DNA from: Paludibacteraceae bacterium
Lineage (GTDB): Bacteria; Bacteroidota; Bacteroidia; Bacteroidales; Paludibacteraceae
DNA: 33,405 bases
Direction of reading: 5' to 3'
Assembly: GCA_017961765.1 (NCBI GenBank)
Contig: JAGCWQ010000089.1
Span: 1 to 33,405 of the forward strand
A program made the translations under genes and the position numbers. The notes beneath the pieces were generated by a model. It made no database searches. It saw nothing but the letters and a program-made list of their open reading frames with translations, and had not been told where the DNA came from. This document shows, one piece after another, positions 24,877 through 33,405 of the stretch; the stretch's first letter is position 1, and every line of letters begins with the position of its first letter.

Positions 24877-27800
24877 CTACCTGATATTTTTCTCGTTCTT
24901 GTTTGAATTGCTGAATTGTCATATTGAAAATCCTTGATTCGTTGCCACTGCGTTCTACATAGTGGACAAACGAAATATCATCTTGAACAATGTGAATGTT
25001 ATCGCTTGGGGCTACAACCAATAGTTGTAGATGCAATTGTTTACACAAAGAAATAAGATATCTGGCTTTATCTTCATCTTGTGCCTTAAATGCCTCATCT
25101 ATAGCAATAAAACGAAGAGAATTGGCTTGAAGACCGTCCTTGGTAAGACCAAATTGATATGCAATGGCAGAACCCAAAATTGTGTATGTAAGTTGTGCTT
25201 TTTCTCCGCCAGACAATTGCCCCATACTTTGATATGTTTTGTACTTTTGCCCCGTCTCTTTGTAATACTCTTCAGCCTTGTACGAAAACCAATTACGAAC
25301 GTCCATTACCTTTTTGCGCCAAGCCTCGTCTTGTAAATGGGCGATAAGAGGTTGTATTTTAGTCTCAAAATGGTGGCGCCGACCATCAATGGTAGAATTG
25401 ACTTCGTGTATGTTTGGTATTGCCTCATCTAATTCATTGCGAAATCTGGCAACATCTGTGTTGATTCTTTTTGTATTTTCAAGTTGAATATACGTTGAAG
25501 GAGAAGTACTGAAATCAATCTCTTTCAATGACTTGTTAAGCATATCTATAGTTTCTTTTATAGATTTATCCCAACTGGAGAAAAACATTCTGAAAGCAGC
25601 AACTTTATTGGTGACTGTTTCTTGTAAATAATTATTAAACTGTTCTTCAAAACGCACTAAATCCTCTTTTACTAATTTGTTATAAAACTTTTGGTACTCA
25701 CTAATGAGATAGTAATTTTCGGCTTCTGGTAATGTATGTACGTCAGAACGCCAATCTTTAAATTTTTCAGTAATTTCTTCCGATGGATTTTTGAATTGTC
25801 GTATCAACGTGGCTACCTCTTGTCTTGTTTGGGTTTTCTCATTTTTCATTGCGGTTTCACGTTGTGAAACATCTGATTGGAAACTATTCTGTTTGCTTTC
25901 AATATTGTCGTAATTAACATCAAGCCACTGTGCATTTTCTGTCTCAAAGTCAGAAACGTCAGCATCGCCCATCTTATTGAGCAATAATGTATTATTTAGC
26001 AAGCGCTTGTTTGCATTCTCTATGTCAACATTTTTAATCTTGAATATTTCTTCTCCTTTTGCAGGTATTGTTTCATTTTCTAATTTTAACAATTCTTTTT
26101 TTATAACATTTAATTGTTCTTGCAACGTTTTTACTTTGTCATTTGTGGCTTCCAAGTCGGCTTTTGCCTCAGTCTTTTCCTGTATCTTATTCGCATATTC
26201 CTCCCAATTAATGTCGTCAAATTTAGAGAAAACATTGAAAATATAATCAAAAAAATCTTTGCGCTTTTCTATTGCTTTGATTGCAGCATTTATATCACGA
26301 ATGTCCTTTGTGTTTTGTTTCTGTTGTTCCTGTAAATCCATGAGAGAGTTACGAACAGAAGCTATTTTTTCTTTGTTATTCCACCCCAAAACATAGTTTT
26401 CTCGGCTGTTGACATGCCTACGATCGTCTTTTTCATGCTTGTTGTTTACAGATTTTATCAAACCTTCAATAGTAGCCACCTTTTCACCGTATTGATCAAA
26501 CTCGTCCAAGTTGGCAACACAAGCATAGTTGTAATTATCATAAATAAGATCCTCTACCCAATCGCAATATGGACTTTTCGTATTGAACTCCAATTTATCA
26601 GGCAAACAATTGTCCGACAACTGCCTATTGTGAAGATTTTTTAACGGAAAAGTTTCTTGGTAGCGTTGATAAACAATTCGTCCGTTGAGATTATTGAAGT
26701 TAACAAACTGATTAACTGCCTTGTAATACTTTTCTGGGACTATCAACCTTAACGCAAAATTATGGAGAATTTTTTCGATGGTATTTTCCCAATTCTTTTC
26801 GTTGTCTTTAACTCTAATAAGTTCACCTATAAACGGAATTTCAGTTGTTGTTGCACCTGTCGCCTGCAAAATTCTTTCCCGAATATTTGCCTCGTTTTCG
26901 GGAATATTGTTTTTGTATTTTTTGAGGGCATCAAGTGTTGAAATATTTTTTTCAATATTTTCTTTTATACTGTCGGCTTGGTTTTTCGCCAAACGCAGCT
27001 TTTCGTTTGTTGCTTCAAAATCAGTTTGGCATTTGTTTTTTCCTAATCGCGAATTTTCTCGGTTATCTAAAAACATTTGTTCAGAAGGGTTTTCCGACAA
27101 ACCAACTTCAATTACTTTTTTGTTGTATTCCTCAAGTCTGCCTAGACGATATGCCTTTTGTTTTTCAAGACTAGCAATTTCCTTTGCCAATTCTTTAATC
27201 TGTTTGCCAACATCATCGCTTTCTATTGAATTTGCCAATTCACGTTCTTTATCCCTCTTCTGATTTTTTTCATCGTTTAGTTTTTCAAATTGGGCATTCA
27301 AATCTGCGAGTTTGCCTTTTAGTTCGGATAACTTATCATTCGCAAGTTCCACATTTTTATTGGCAAACCAATATACAGCCATTTCACGTTTCTTTTGCAA
27401 TGCAACAAGGGAACATTCAATATTCTCTAACTGCTTTGCTTTTTGATCAATTGGTTTCAACTGCAAGATTTGCTCTTTAACCTTTTCAATCTTTGTTTTT
27501 GCCCCAATCAAAGTCGCAAAACTCTCATTCAAACGAGCATATTCGGATTCTGAATCTCGCTGTTCAAGCATATTGTTTCGGATAAACTCATCTAGATCGT
27601 TTAATACTTTTACACCAACTATTTGATTAAACAATGTCAATGCTTTATTAGATCGCAAACCTAACGCAGATATAAAACGGTCTGTGTAGTCTTTAATAAA
27701 ATCATAAAATTCAATTTGTCGTTTAGGCACATTAGAATTGTATTTTTTATCTAATACTTTTTTCCAATCGCCTTTGCTGCCATTGAACCCAGAAAGATCA

Positions 27801-28282
27801 GCTTCAATTGTCAGTGGTTGATATGAAAAACCGTATGTGCATTTTAAATCTCCATTGACAAAATAACGCACCTGAAAAAGTGTTACAACTTTCTTATGAT
27901 TGTTGGCAAAAGATGCCAATATTATTGAATATGTAGACTTATCGCGGAGTTGCTGAGTTTTTACAGAGGCATCACCCTCGGCTTGAATATTACCGTAATT
28001 GCCAAGCACGTATGTTTCTTCGTTTCTGTCACCTTTTTTCTCGATACCCGATGATTGGTTATAGAATCGATCCTTTTTGGCAGGCACAAGCAATGTTAAA
28101 AGTGCGTCAATTAACGTACTCTTGCCCGAAGCGTTGGCACCCGTAAGCAACGAATTGTTGCCTTGCGGTGCAATTCGGTAAATTCTATTGTGGAATGTTC
28201 CCCAATTGAACAATTCCATATAATTTAAGCGAAAACCTGACGTACCCGCATCAGTGGTGAAAATATCATATTGTCCCTGCAT
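24860..28282 (-). CDS. jetC: Wadjet protein JetC, SMC-like ATPase
   Basis: 1140 residues. Walker A GANASGKST (48-56) lies in an N-terminal ATPase half, followed by long coiled-coil arms with a hinge-like region in the middle (IPFIGELIRV ... LRLIVPEKYYKAV). The C-terminal half has the ABC signature LSGGEKAQ (about 1023-1030), Walker B LRFIAIDEAF (about 1056-1065) and KAQDED. It matches the COG4913 SMC-like family of Wadjet type I (MksB/MukB relatives), the motor that extrudes plasmid DNA. All ATPase motifs are intact. It overlaps jetB by 17 nt at its start and jetD by 17 nt at its end. Confidence 0.95.
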   Translation of the reverse strand: MQGQYDIFTTDAGTSGFRLNYMELFNWGTFHNRIYRIAPQGNNSLLTGANASGKSTLIDALLTLLVPAKKDRFYNQSSGIEKKGDRNEETYVLGNYGNIQAEGDASVKTQQLRDKSTYSIILASFANNHKKVVTLFQVRYFVNGDLKCTYGFSYQPLTIEADLSGFNGSKGDWKKVLDKKYNSNVPKRQIEFYDFIKDYTDRFISALGLRSNKALTLFNQIVGVKVLNDLDEFIRNNMLEQRDSESEYARLNESFATLIGAKTKIEKVKEQILQLKPIDQKAKQLENIECSLVALQKKREMAVYWFANKNVELANDKLSELKGKLADLNAQFEKLNDEKNQKRDKERELANSIESDDVGKQIKELAKEIASLEKQKAYRLGRLEEYNKKVIEVGLSENPSEQMFLDNRENSRLGKNKCQTDFEATNEKLRLAKNQADSIKENIEKNISTLDALKKYKNNIPENEANIRERILQATGATTTEIPFIGELIRVKDNEKNWENTIEKILHNFALRLIVPEKYYKAVNQFVNFNNLNGRIVYQRYQETFPLKNLHNRQLSDNCLPDKLEFNTKSPYCDWVEDLIYDNYNYACVANLDEFDQYGEKVATIEGLIKSVNNKHEKDDRRHVNSRENYVLGWNNKEKIASVRNSLMDLQEQQKQNTKDIRDINAAIKAIEKRKDFFDYIFNVFSKFDDINWEEYANKIQEKTEAKADLEATNDKVKTLQEQLNVIKKELLKLENETIPAKGEEIFKIKNVDIENANKRLLNNTLLLNKMGDADVSDFETENAQWLDVNYDNIESKQNSFQSDVSQRETAMKNEKTQTRQEVATLIRQFKNPSEEITEKFKDWRSDVHTLPEAENYYLISEYQKFYNKLVKEDLVRFEEQFNNYLQETVTNKVAAFRMFFSSWDKSIKETIDMLNKSLKEIDFSTSPSTYIQLENTKRINTDVARFRNELDEAIPNIHEVNSTIDGRRHHFETKIQPLIAHLQDEAWRKKVMDVRNWFSYKAEEYYKETGQKYKTYQSMGQLSGGEKAQLTYTILGSAIAYQFGLTKDGLQANSLRFIAIDEAFKAQDEDKARYLISLCKQLHLQLLVVAPSDNIHIVQDDISFVHYVERSGNESRIFNMTIQQFKQEREKYQVDDNAN

Positions 28283-28835
28283 ATTCTTTTAATTTTTCCT
28301 TGAACATATCCAAATCTTGGATTGTTACCTTTTCTTTGATTATTCGATGTATTTTGAATCTTATTTCGCCGTTGATGCGCTTGATTTCCCTTAAGAAACC
28401 TAAATCACACACGTTTTGAATATAACGGTCTAAGTCTTTTTCCAATTTTGCCTTATTATAATTATCGGGCAAAAATAGTTTTATCTCATCTTTAATCTCA
28501 TTGTTTGTGATAATCTTGTCAAATGATTGGGTTTCTGTTGGGTTTCTGTCGTAATCTTCCAAAACCTGTCGCAAGACAATAAGCACTAACGAAATTTCAA
28601 AACCCAACTGCCGCCTCGACACCAAATTTAATGTTGTATCGTCATCATAAACAATTTGTTTTACATAAGCAAAACCTTCGTCTTCTTTGAGAATCAGTTC
28701 CAAACCAATCACTGACAAATAATCCTGAATATCAGATTGATAATTAACAATATCGTTCCAAACTGGAGAGTTCTTCTCAACTGTCTTTTTCAGAAGACTC
28801 ACCAACGCTTTTGAATATGGTTTTATCTCATTCAT
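28266..28835 (-). CDS. jetB: Wadjet protein JetB, KITE subunit
   Basis: 189 residues of DUF4194 type: winged-helix-like segments with RRQLGFEISLVLIVLRQVLEDYD in the middle and CDLGFLREI ... EIRFKIHRIIKEKVT near the end. It is the MksE-like partner that binds the JetA kleisin and regulates the SMC complex. It overlaps jetA by ATGA (28832-28835) and jetC by 17 nt. Confidence 0.92.
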   Translation of the reverse strand: MNEIKPYSKALVSLLKKTVEKNSPVWNDIVNYQSDIQDYLSVIGLELILKEDEGFAYVKQIVYDDDTTLNLVSRRQLGFEISLVLIVLRQVLEDYDRNPTETQSFDKIITNNEIKDEIKLFLPDNYNKAKLEKDLDRYIQNVCDLGFLREIKRINGEIRFKIHRIIKEKVTIQDLDMFKEKLKEYAGTI

Positions 28836-30289
28836 TTTGAAATGATTATTTTGGGGATTAGTATTCGTTTTTTATGCTCGACATCAAAGTCGATAGGCTG
28901 TTGTTTGTCAGCGTTTATCGTTTTATGTTTAAAATGATTCAGCACCCCGAAATAACCGAAGAGTTCGGGAAGCCCTTGCTGCAAAGGATGTTTTGTTATT
29001 ACATCTGAGAGTGTAATTTGGTTTTTATCTCTAAGCGCAGTGCGAATATTCTGTTCGAGCATTTTCTTATCGATAATAATATTGCCGAAAACCTTTCCAA
29101 GATCACTCAAATCGTTGATATTTAGTTCACTTGATGTAGGTTTCAATGTATACTCTATATTTTCAGACTGATCAAAAGTGATTTTACGATCGAATGGAAT
29201 CTTTATGTCAATATCATCATCAATTGAAAGTGAAATATCAGGTCTTTCATTCTTTTTTGATATATCAATCAGCAAATTTTTAATGTCTTGAACAATTTGC
29301 TTGGTAATGTCCGACCGAGACGAAACGTTCTCTCGAATAATACGGCTGAGTTTATCAGCCATTTTGTCGTTAGTTTGATAGACTTTGTTTCCTGATTCGT
29401 ACAGATAGGAAACCATATTTTCCAAAAATGTGTCGCTTGTGTCTATATTTCTATCTTTAAGTGTTTTAAACAAGTCTGAAATCATCGTTTCCAACTCAGT
29501 TTGCATTTCACGAGCAAGAAGAAACTCCCAAAAAGCATAGAAACTTTTGCCTTGCGGACTTGATTTCAATTCGTCTAAGGCATCAAACGTATATTGCAAA
29601 ATTCCTCCCTTGTTGAGTGTCGGATCGATCTGCTTTTGATAAATCTCTTTGATTATACTTTTGAAATTGTCATCCACGTCTTTGAAATCCGACAATAATT
29701 CCTTTGCCAACTTGCTGATTTGCTGGAATCTTGGCACGATTTCATATTCCTCAAAAACTTTTACATTTTCACCGCTTTTAAGCCGTTGTATTTGATGCTC
29801 TATTTCTTGCTTCTTATCTTCCAATAGTTGCAAACGTTTTTCTTTGTCCTCGTTGGTATACTCTACCAATTCTCTGAGTTGAGTGATAATCGACTTGAAT
29901 TTTGACTCAGTACCTATATATTCTTCTCGTTTTAATCCAGAAAGCCAATCTATCACCTTGCTTGTGTGCGACGACAATTCATAATAAATATCGCCATCTT
30001 CATTTTTGTAGTTGGTTAAGAAACCGCTGTCTGTCCATTCCTTTATGTATTTAACCGCTTTTTCTTCGTAAGTATCGGATGGCAGAATGTCGTTTGCCTC
30101 ATCGTCTGCATCTCCTATATTGTTCAGATAATCAGCAAGTCGATTATGAATGTTTTCAGAAGAAATAGCGGTTTCATCGGAAAAAGCATTTGTCAGAAAC
30201 TCAAGGACAAGCCCACATCTCCTCATTCTGAGAAGAGCAACACTCGGGGATTTGTCTAAGACCTCTAATATTTGACGTTGCAATAACAT
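28832..30289 (-). CDS. jetA: Wadjet protein JetA, kleisin subunit
   Basis: 485 residues of DUF3375 type. The N-terminus (LDKSPSVALLRMRRCGLVLEFL) is the family's typical opening, a long helical middle (about 125-330) follows, and the C-terminus contains HPLQQGLPELFGYFGVLNHF. As the MksF-like kleisin it bridges the JetC heads and carries JetB. First gene of the operon jetA-jetB-jetC-jetD. It starts with ATG 10 nt after the predicted transcription start, 56 bp after the preceding MTase-HIT gene. Confidence 0.93.
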   Translation of the reverse strand: MLLQRQILEVLDKSPSVALLRMRRCGLVLEFLTNAFSDETAISSENIHNRLADYLNNIGDADDEANDILPSDTYEEKAVKYIKEWTDSGFLTNYKNEDGDIYYELSSHTSKVIDWLSGLKREEYIGTESKFKSIITQLRELVEYTNEDKEKRLQLLEDKKQEIEHQIQRLKSGENVKVFEEYEIVPRFQQISKLAKELLSDFKDVDDNFKSIIKEIYQKQIDPTLNKGGILQYTFDALDELKSSPQGKSFYAFWEFLLAREMQTELETMISDLFKTLKDRNIDTSDTFLENMVSYLYESGNKVYQTNDKMADKLSRIIRENVSSRSDITKQIVQDIKNLLIDISKKNERPDISLSIDDDIDIKIPFDRKITFDQSENIEYTLKPTSSELNINDLSDLGKVFGNIIIDKKMLEQNIRTALRDKNQITLSDVITKHPLQQGLPELFGYFGVLNHFKHKTINADKQQPIDFDVEHKKRILIPKIIISK

Positions 30290-30305
30290 TGTTTTTTAGA
30301 TTAAA

Positions 30306-30334
30306 CAAACGTAAAAATAACACTATCTCCTCAA
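30306..30334 (-). promoter_or_regulatory. Promoter of the jetABCD operon
   Basis: Minus strand TTG (30334-30332), an 18-nt spacer, then TACGTTTG (30313-30306), a perfect -7 element. It lies inside the 56-bp gap before jetA, so Wadjet can be expressed independently of the HNH and MTase-HIT genes. Confidence 0.6.
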
Positions 30335-30345
30335 CCATCCAAACT

Positions 30346-31218
30346 TTAATACTTCTGCTTATTAGGTATCACCCCTCTCACACCTCCCTTCGGGTTCTCC
30401 ACATCGCCTTTGTATCTTGGAATCAAGTGGATATGAACATGGAAGACACTTTGTCCGGCAGCTTCGTCCACGTTGATGCCCACATTGAAACCGTCGGGAT
30501 GGAAAAGATTTTCCAACCTCTTTTTGCAATGGTTCACCATCAGCCATAACGCACGTTGCTCATGTGTTGTCAAGTCAAAATAGCTGGAGACATGACGCTT
30601 GGGGATTATCAACGTATGGCCTTGGCTGACAGGATACCCATCGAAGAAGGCCAAGGCAGTTGCCGTTTCGCAGATCAGCTCCACTTTGGGATTCAGATTG
30701 CAAAAGGGGCATCCTTTGACTATTTCATACTCCTTTTTATAATCGGTCTTGTTGAAATACCTGTACTCATAGATTTCACAATTCTCGTTCAAAAAGAGAC
30801 TCTTGTAAGGCAAGACCACATTGCATTGATAGGTCGGTTGCTTGTGGACAAAATGCGTTCGGAACCCTTCAAACTTCAAGTCCCGACGAACGGTGAAATA
30901 AGCTGTACCCGTGGGCTTCAACAACTCAGAAACCGACATCAAGACCTCTGCTTGCTCTTCAACCTCAAGAACGTTGAGCACATAGTTGCAGAGGATAGTA
31001 TCGAAACGTTTCGTTGGATACTCAGGACGATAGTAGTTGTCGTAACCGATAATATCATAGCCCTCTTTCTGCAATTGGTCCGTATCGAAGCCAAAGCCAC
31101 AACCGAAATCCAAAATTTCGCCTTGCAGGAGGTTCTTTTCTTTCAACAATCGGGTTGGGAACGAAATCGTCGTCCGTTCCTTGGCTGTCAAATGAGGGTT
31201 GTTCTTGATTCTTTTCAT
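30346..31218 (-). CDS. SAM-dependent methyltransferase fused to a HIT-family nucleotide-binding domain
   Basis: 290 residues from the ATG at 31218; an in-frame GTG at 31227 is the alternative. The N-terminal half is a class I methyltransferase: SAM-binding ILDFGCGFGFD (35-44), GYDNYY, CNYVLNVLE, and LLKPTGTAYFTVRRDL. Its style recalls the putative methyltransferases found beside DNA phosphorothioation genes, but the target is unknown. The C-terminal 122 residues (169-290) are a HIT domain: zinc-type GCPFC, HTLIIPKRHV, GFNVGINVDEAAGQ and the catalytic HVHIHLIPRY (His260, 262, 264), as in diadenosine polyphosphate hydrolases. Both domains look complete and no frameshift is needed. It overlaps the HNH gene by ATGA (31215-31218), so the two are translated together. 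Confidence 0.88.
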   Translation of the reverse strand: MKRIKNNPHLTAKERTTISFPTRLLKEKNLLQGEILDFGCGFGFDTDQLQKEGYDIIGYDNYYRPEYPTKRFDTILCNYVLNVLEVEEQAEVLMSVSELLKPTGTAYFTVRRDLKFEGFRTHFVHKQPTYQCNVVLPYKSLFLNENCEIYEYRYFNKTDYKKEYEIVKGCPFCNLNPKVELICETATALAFFDGYPVSQGHTLIIPKRHVSSYFDLTTHEQRALWLMVNHCKKRLENLFHPDGFNVGINVDEAAGQSVFHVHIHLIPRYKGDVENPKGGVRGVIPNKQKY

Positions 31219-32297
31219 GGTTGCCACATCTTAAACCCCATGTTCTCAGCTATTTGCACCATAGGGGAAAATGTCTTTTTTAAAACAGTGTAAAAATCTT
31301 TTTCTGAAAGTTTGATCAGCTCTGAAACAGAATCATAAACTATCAGATAATCCTCAAAGATAGCATTATTCTGATTCTTTTCATACATGGCCTTCAAGGC
31401 TTTTTGTTGAAGGTCGGCAAAGGGTTCCAAATAGCGATCCAACGAGGGAAGATGATTGCTTTTCGAAGAGTTGACGCTTGAATCGGCTGGAATCAAGTTC
31501 CATAACAGATTGTGAGAGACGAAACTCCATGGCACAAAGTGATCTAAGTCGTACTGCTTCGGCAACAAAGGTTTGCCTGTGTAGATGCAGTTTATGTTTC
31601 CTACGATTTCAATATAACCATCCCAAAACTTATGCTGCTTTGTCAATGAATCTCTTTGAATCGGCTTGATGAGTTTAGAGGGCACATCTGGCACGTTCGG
31701 ATTGCGTTTCTGCAAGAAGACCGTTAGATTCCAAAAAGCAAAATCCCTCAATATAAGGTAATGTTCTGCGAGATAATCCATCCACTTGGGATTCATCTCT
31801 ATGGACTCTTCCTTTATGACGTAAAGGCATTCGTTTTCAAACTGTTGAGAACGAAAAACCACATCCCCGTCATTGGTGTATTTAATCCATGGCGATAGAA
31901 ATCGATACGGCACATTCAGTATGAAGACACGCAAAAGGCTCTTTATGCGACTATTGCCGAGGTTGTCAATCAGCGTCTGTTTGATTTTCTTTTTGTCCGC
32001 ATCTATTGGAATATTCAGTTCGCGCTGTAAAGCGAGGGACTGAACGTACAAAGAATCCGACTTTCCAAAGGACAATTTAAAATAGTGGATGGGATACCAC
32101 GATTCAGCCACCATTCCAGCAATGATTTCCCAGAAAGATATTTTTGTCTTCCTCTCTTTCACCACAATATCCATCAACGCCACGAACCAATAGAACTTAT
32201 AGGTGGCGGTAGTGTTGCCGAAAATTCCGGCAAGGGAGGAGATGGGGAGATGGTGGTTCTGTGGGAGTTTTATATGATCTTCTTGAATTCGGTTCAT
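31215..32297 (-). CDS. HNH endonuclease-like protein paired with the MTase-HIT gene
   Basis: 360 residues from the ATG at 32297. The frame extends to a TTG at 32324, but that would overlap the predicted promoter region. The N-terminal 220 residues are helical and unrecognised. The HNH core is in the C-terminal half: Cys237 (NCIYTGKPL), YDLDHFVPWS with His253, WNLIPADSS with Asn267, and NSSKSNHLP at 276-284. Such domains cut DNA or RNA with a metal ion; the natural target here is unknown. The stop overlaps the MTase-HIT start by ATGA. The neighbouring kinase gene ends in a terminator, so this pair is its own transcription unit. Restriction-like or other defence function is inferred only from the pairing and the Wadjet neighbour. 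Confidence 0.83.
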   Translation of the reverse strand: MNRIQEDHIKLPQNHHLPISSLAGIFGNTTATYKFYWFVALMDIVVKERKTKISFWEIIAGMVAESWYPIHYFKLSFGKSDSLYVQSLALQRELNIPIDADKKKIKQTLIDNLGNSRIKSLLRVFILNVPYRFLSPWIKYTNDGDVVFRSQQFENECLYVIKEESIEMNPKWMDYLAEHYLILRDFAFWNLTVFLQKRNPNVPDVPSKLIKPIQRDSLTKQHKFWDGYIEIVGNINCIYTGKPLLPKQYDLDHFVPWSFVSHNLLWNLIPADSSVNSSKSNHLPSLDRYLEPFADLQQKALKAMYEKNQNNAIFEDYLIVYDSVSELIKLSEKDFYTVLKKTFSPMVQIAENMGFKMWQP

Positions 32298-32364
32298 CGG
32301 ATTGTGATTTTTGCATTCAAACAATAACTTTTCCTTCGCAAAAGCAGACTTTCTCCTCGGCTAT

Positions 32365-32406
32365 AAAAACAGTGCGTAGGGACAAAGCTCGCCTTGCCCC
32401 ACGCAC
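32365..32406 (-). terminator. Intrinsic terminator of the PfkB-family kinase gene
   Basis: In the minus-strand transcript GTGCGT pairs with ACGCAC and the stem extends with GGGGCAAG against CTTTGTCCC (small bulge), followed by GTTTTTA. It starts 9 nt after the kinase stop codon and separates it from the HNH gene. Confidence 0.8.
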
Positions 32407-32415
32407 CTATCTCTA

Positions 32416-33393
32416 TCATAAATTATTCAAATCCGTCCGGATCTGGCTCCATACATCTTCGCTCAAACGTGCGCCCACAACCTGGACAATCTGACCGGAG
32501 AGTAAGGATCCATATTTGCCTGAAAGTTCGATGGAATCGCCACGCAATTGTCCATACAAGAAGCCAGACGCATACAAGTCGCCCGCTCCGGTAGAGTCCA
32601 AACAATGATCAGGACCTATTGGCTTCACGAAGATCTTCTCCGAACCACGTTTCACAAAGGAGCCCTTCGCACCCACCTTTACGACAACCGTCTCACACAT
32701 CGTGGCCATCTCGTCGAGCGCAGCCTCCGCCTCTTTTCCCGTGAACGCCTTCGCCTCCTCCTCGTTGGCAAAAACCACATCCACGTAATTGCGGACCAAA
32801 TCACGCATGAACTCCAAATTATCGGCCACCAAATTATAGCTTGCCAAGTCGAAAGAGACTTTCAATCCCTTATCCTTCGCCTTCTTGAGAACTGCCGTTA
32901 TAAACTCATGGTCGAACGCCAAATAGCCCTCCACATGGCAATAGTCATAGCCGTCAAACATCTCAGACTTGACATCCGCTGCCGACATTTCACTGGCTGC
33001 ACCCAAGAAGGTCGCCATCGTCCGCTCGCCATCAGGAGAAACCAACGACGCACATATACCCGAAGGGTTCTCGCTACGAATCAACGAAGTCTTCACCCCA
33101 TTTTTAAGGGAATCTGCCTCAAAGAATCGGCCAAAACGATCATCGCCAATCTTGCCGACAAAACCAGCCTCAACACCCAACTTGGCCAATCCATAGATGG
33201 TATTATTGGCAGAACCACCAGTCACCATTGCACAATCCTGATTCTTAATGGCCTCCACGATCTTATCTGAGACCGTACGATCCACCAACTGCATACTGCC
33301 CTTCGGCAACCCGAAATCAGACAATAGCCTATCACTCTCCATTACAGCCAAGACATCCACCAAGGCATTTCCCAAACCTATAATCTTCTTCAT
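32416..33393 (-). CDS. PfkB-family carbohydrate/nucleoside kinase (adenosine kinase-like)
   Basis: 325 residues, complete. It has the first PfkB signature region (MVTGGSANNTIYGLAKLG and GKIGDDRFG) and the second signature with the catalytic Asp (DSTGAGDLYASGFLYG, with Ser in place of the more usual Thr in DTxGAGD). GNALVDVL at the N-terminus and the overall pattern resemble the adenosine kinase-like group common in Bacteroidales, but ribokinase-type substrates cannot be excluded. The ATG start lies 12 nt from the window edge, so its promoter and upstream neighbour are not visible. It ends in its own terminator. Confidence 0.9.
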   Translation of the reverse strand: MKKIIGLGNALVDVLAVMESDRLLSDFGLPKGSMQLVDRTVSDKIVEAIKNQDCAMVTGGSANNTIYGLAKLGVEAGFVGKIGDDRFGRFFEADSLKNGVKTSLIRSENPSGICASLVSPDGERTMATFLGAASEMSAADVKSEMFDGYDYCHVEGYLAFDHEFITAVLKKAKDKGLKVSFDLASYNLVADNLEFMRDLVRNYVDVVFANEEEAKAFTGKEAEAALDEMATMCETVVVKVGAKGSFVKRGSEKIFVKPIGPDHCLDSTGAGDLYASGFLYGQLRGDSIELSGKYGSLLSGQIVQVVGARLSEDVWSQIRTDLNNL

Positions 33394-33405
33394 GAAAATT
33401 AAATC

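Noticed and set aside
30346-31218. MTase-HIT fusion as an artefact of a lost stop or frameshift between two genes
   Set aside because: Both domains are complete in one uninterrupted frame with a normal linker, and there is no internal start context suggesting a separate HIT gene.
32298-32324. Upstream TTG start adding nine residues to the HNH protein
   Set aside because: An ATG at 32297 is available, and the TTG lies in sequence resembling a -7 promoter box (TATTGTTTG).
1-33405. CRISPR arrays, tRNA or rRNA genes, and riboswitches
   Set aside because: No regularly spaced direct repeats, no cloverleaf with a CCA end and no known riboswitch core were seen on reading both strands. A covariance-model search would be decisive.

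Overview
The window reads as chromosomal DNA of a Bacteroidales bacterium (phylum Bacteroidota); I cannot fix the genus. The evidence is a very large secreted protein ending in a type IX secretion (T9SS) gliding-type C-terminal domain, a PorE-like OmpA-family protein, a fused aspartokinase/homoserine dehydrogenase beside an ApgM-family enzyme, start regions mostly without a clear Shine-Dalgarno sequence, and many TAnnTTTG -7 promoter boxes of the Bacteroides type. No tRNA, rRNA or CRISPR array was seen.

Left part (1-11.6 kb). The window opens inside the 5' end of a group II intron (class C-like) on the minus strand. It sits directly behind the terminator hairpin of a giant T9SS cargo gene of about 2450 codons. 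Next come an ApgM-family protein that is probably the homoserine kinase of this group, and thrA, both on the minus strand but separated by a strong terminator-like hairpin. The aspartokinase half of ThrA has lost several residues normally used for ATP and aspartate binding, while the homoserine dehydrogenase half looks intact.

Middle part (11.8-23.4 kb). A small HU protein and a PorE-like protein diverge from abutting back-to-back promoters. The PorE-like gene converges on a bifunctional RelA/SpoT gene at a bidirectional terminator. Then come a probable two-gene minus-strand operon for secreted proteins (FGE-sulfatase-like, then WG-repeat) and a divergent plus-strand operon (TPR protein, lipoprotein, aroE). 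The spacer between these two operons holds a 24-nt near-palindrome and several DnaA-box-like words.

Right part (23.4-33.4 kb). A hairpin-rich spacer marks the edge of an accessory island. The island holds a complete, visibly AT-rich Wadjet (JetABCD) anti-plasmid SMC operon with overlapping genes and its own promoter. Upstream of it, in the same direction, is a tightly coupled pair: an HNH nuclease-like protein and a fusion of a SAM methyltransferase to a HIT-family domain. This pair is the least understood part of the window and the best candidate for an undescribed system. A PfkB-family sugar/nucleoside kinase, ending in its own terminator, closes the window.
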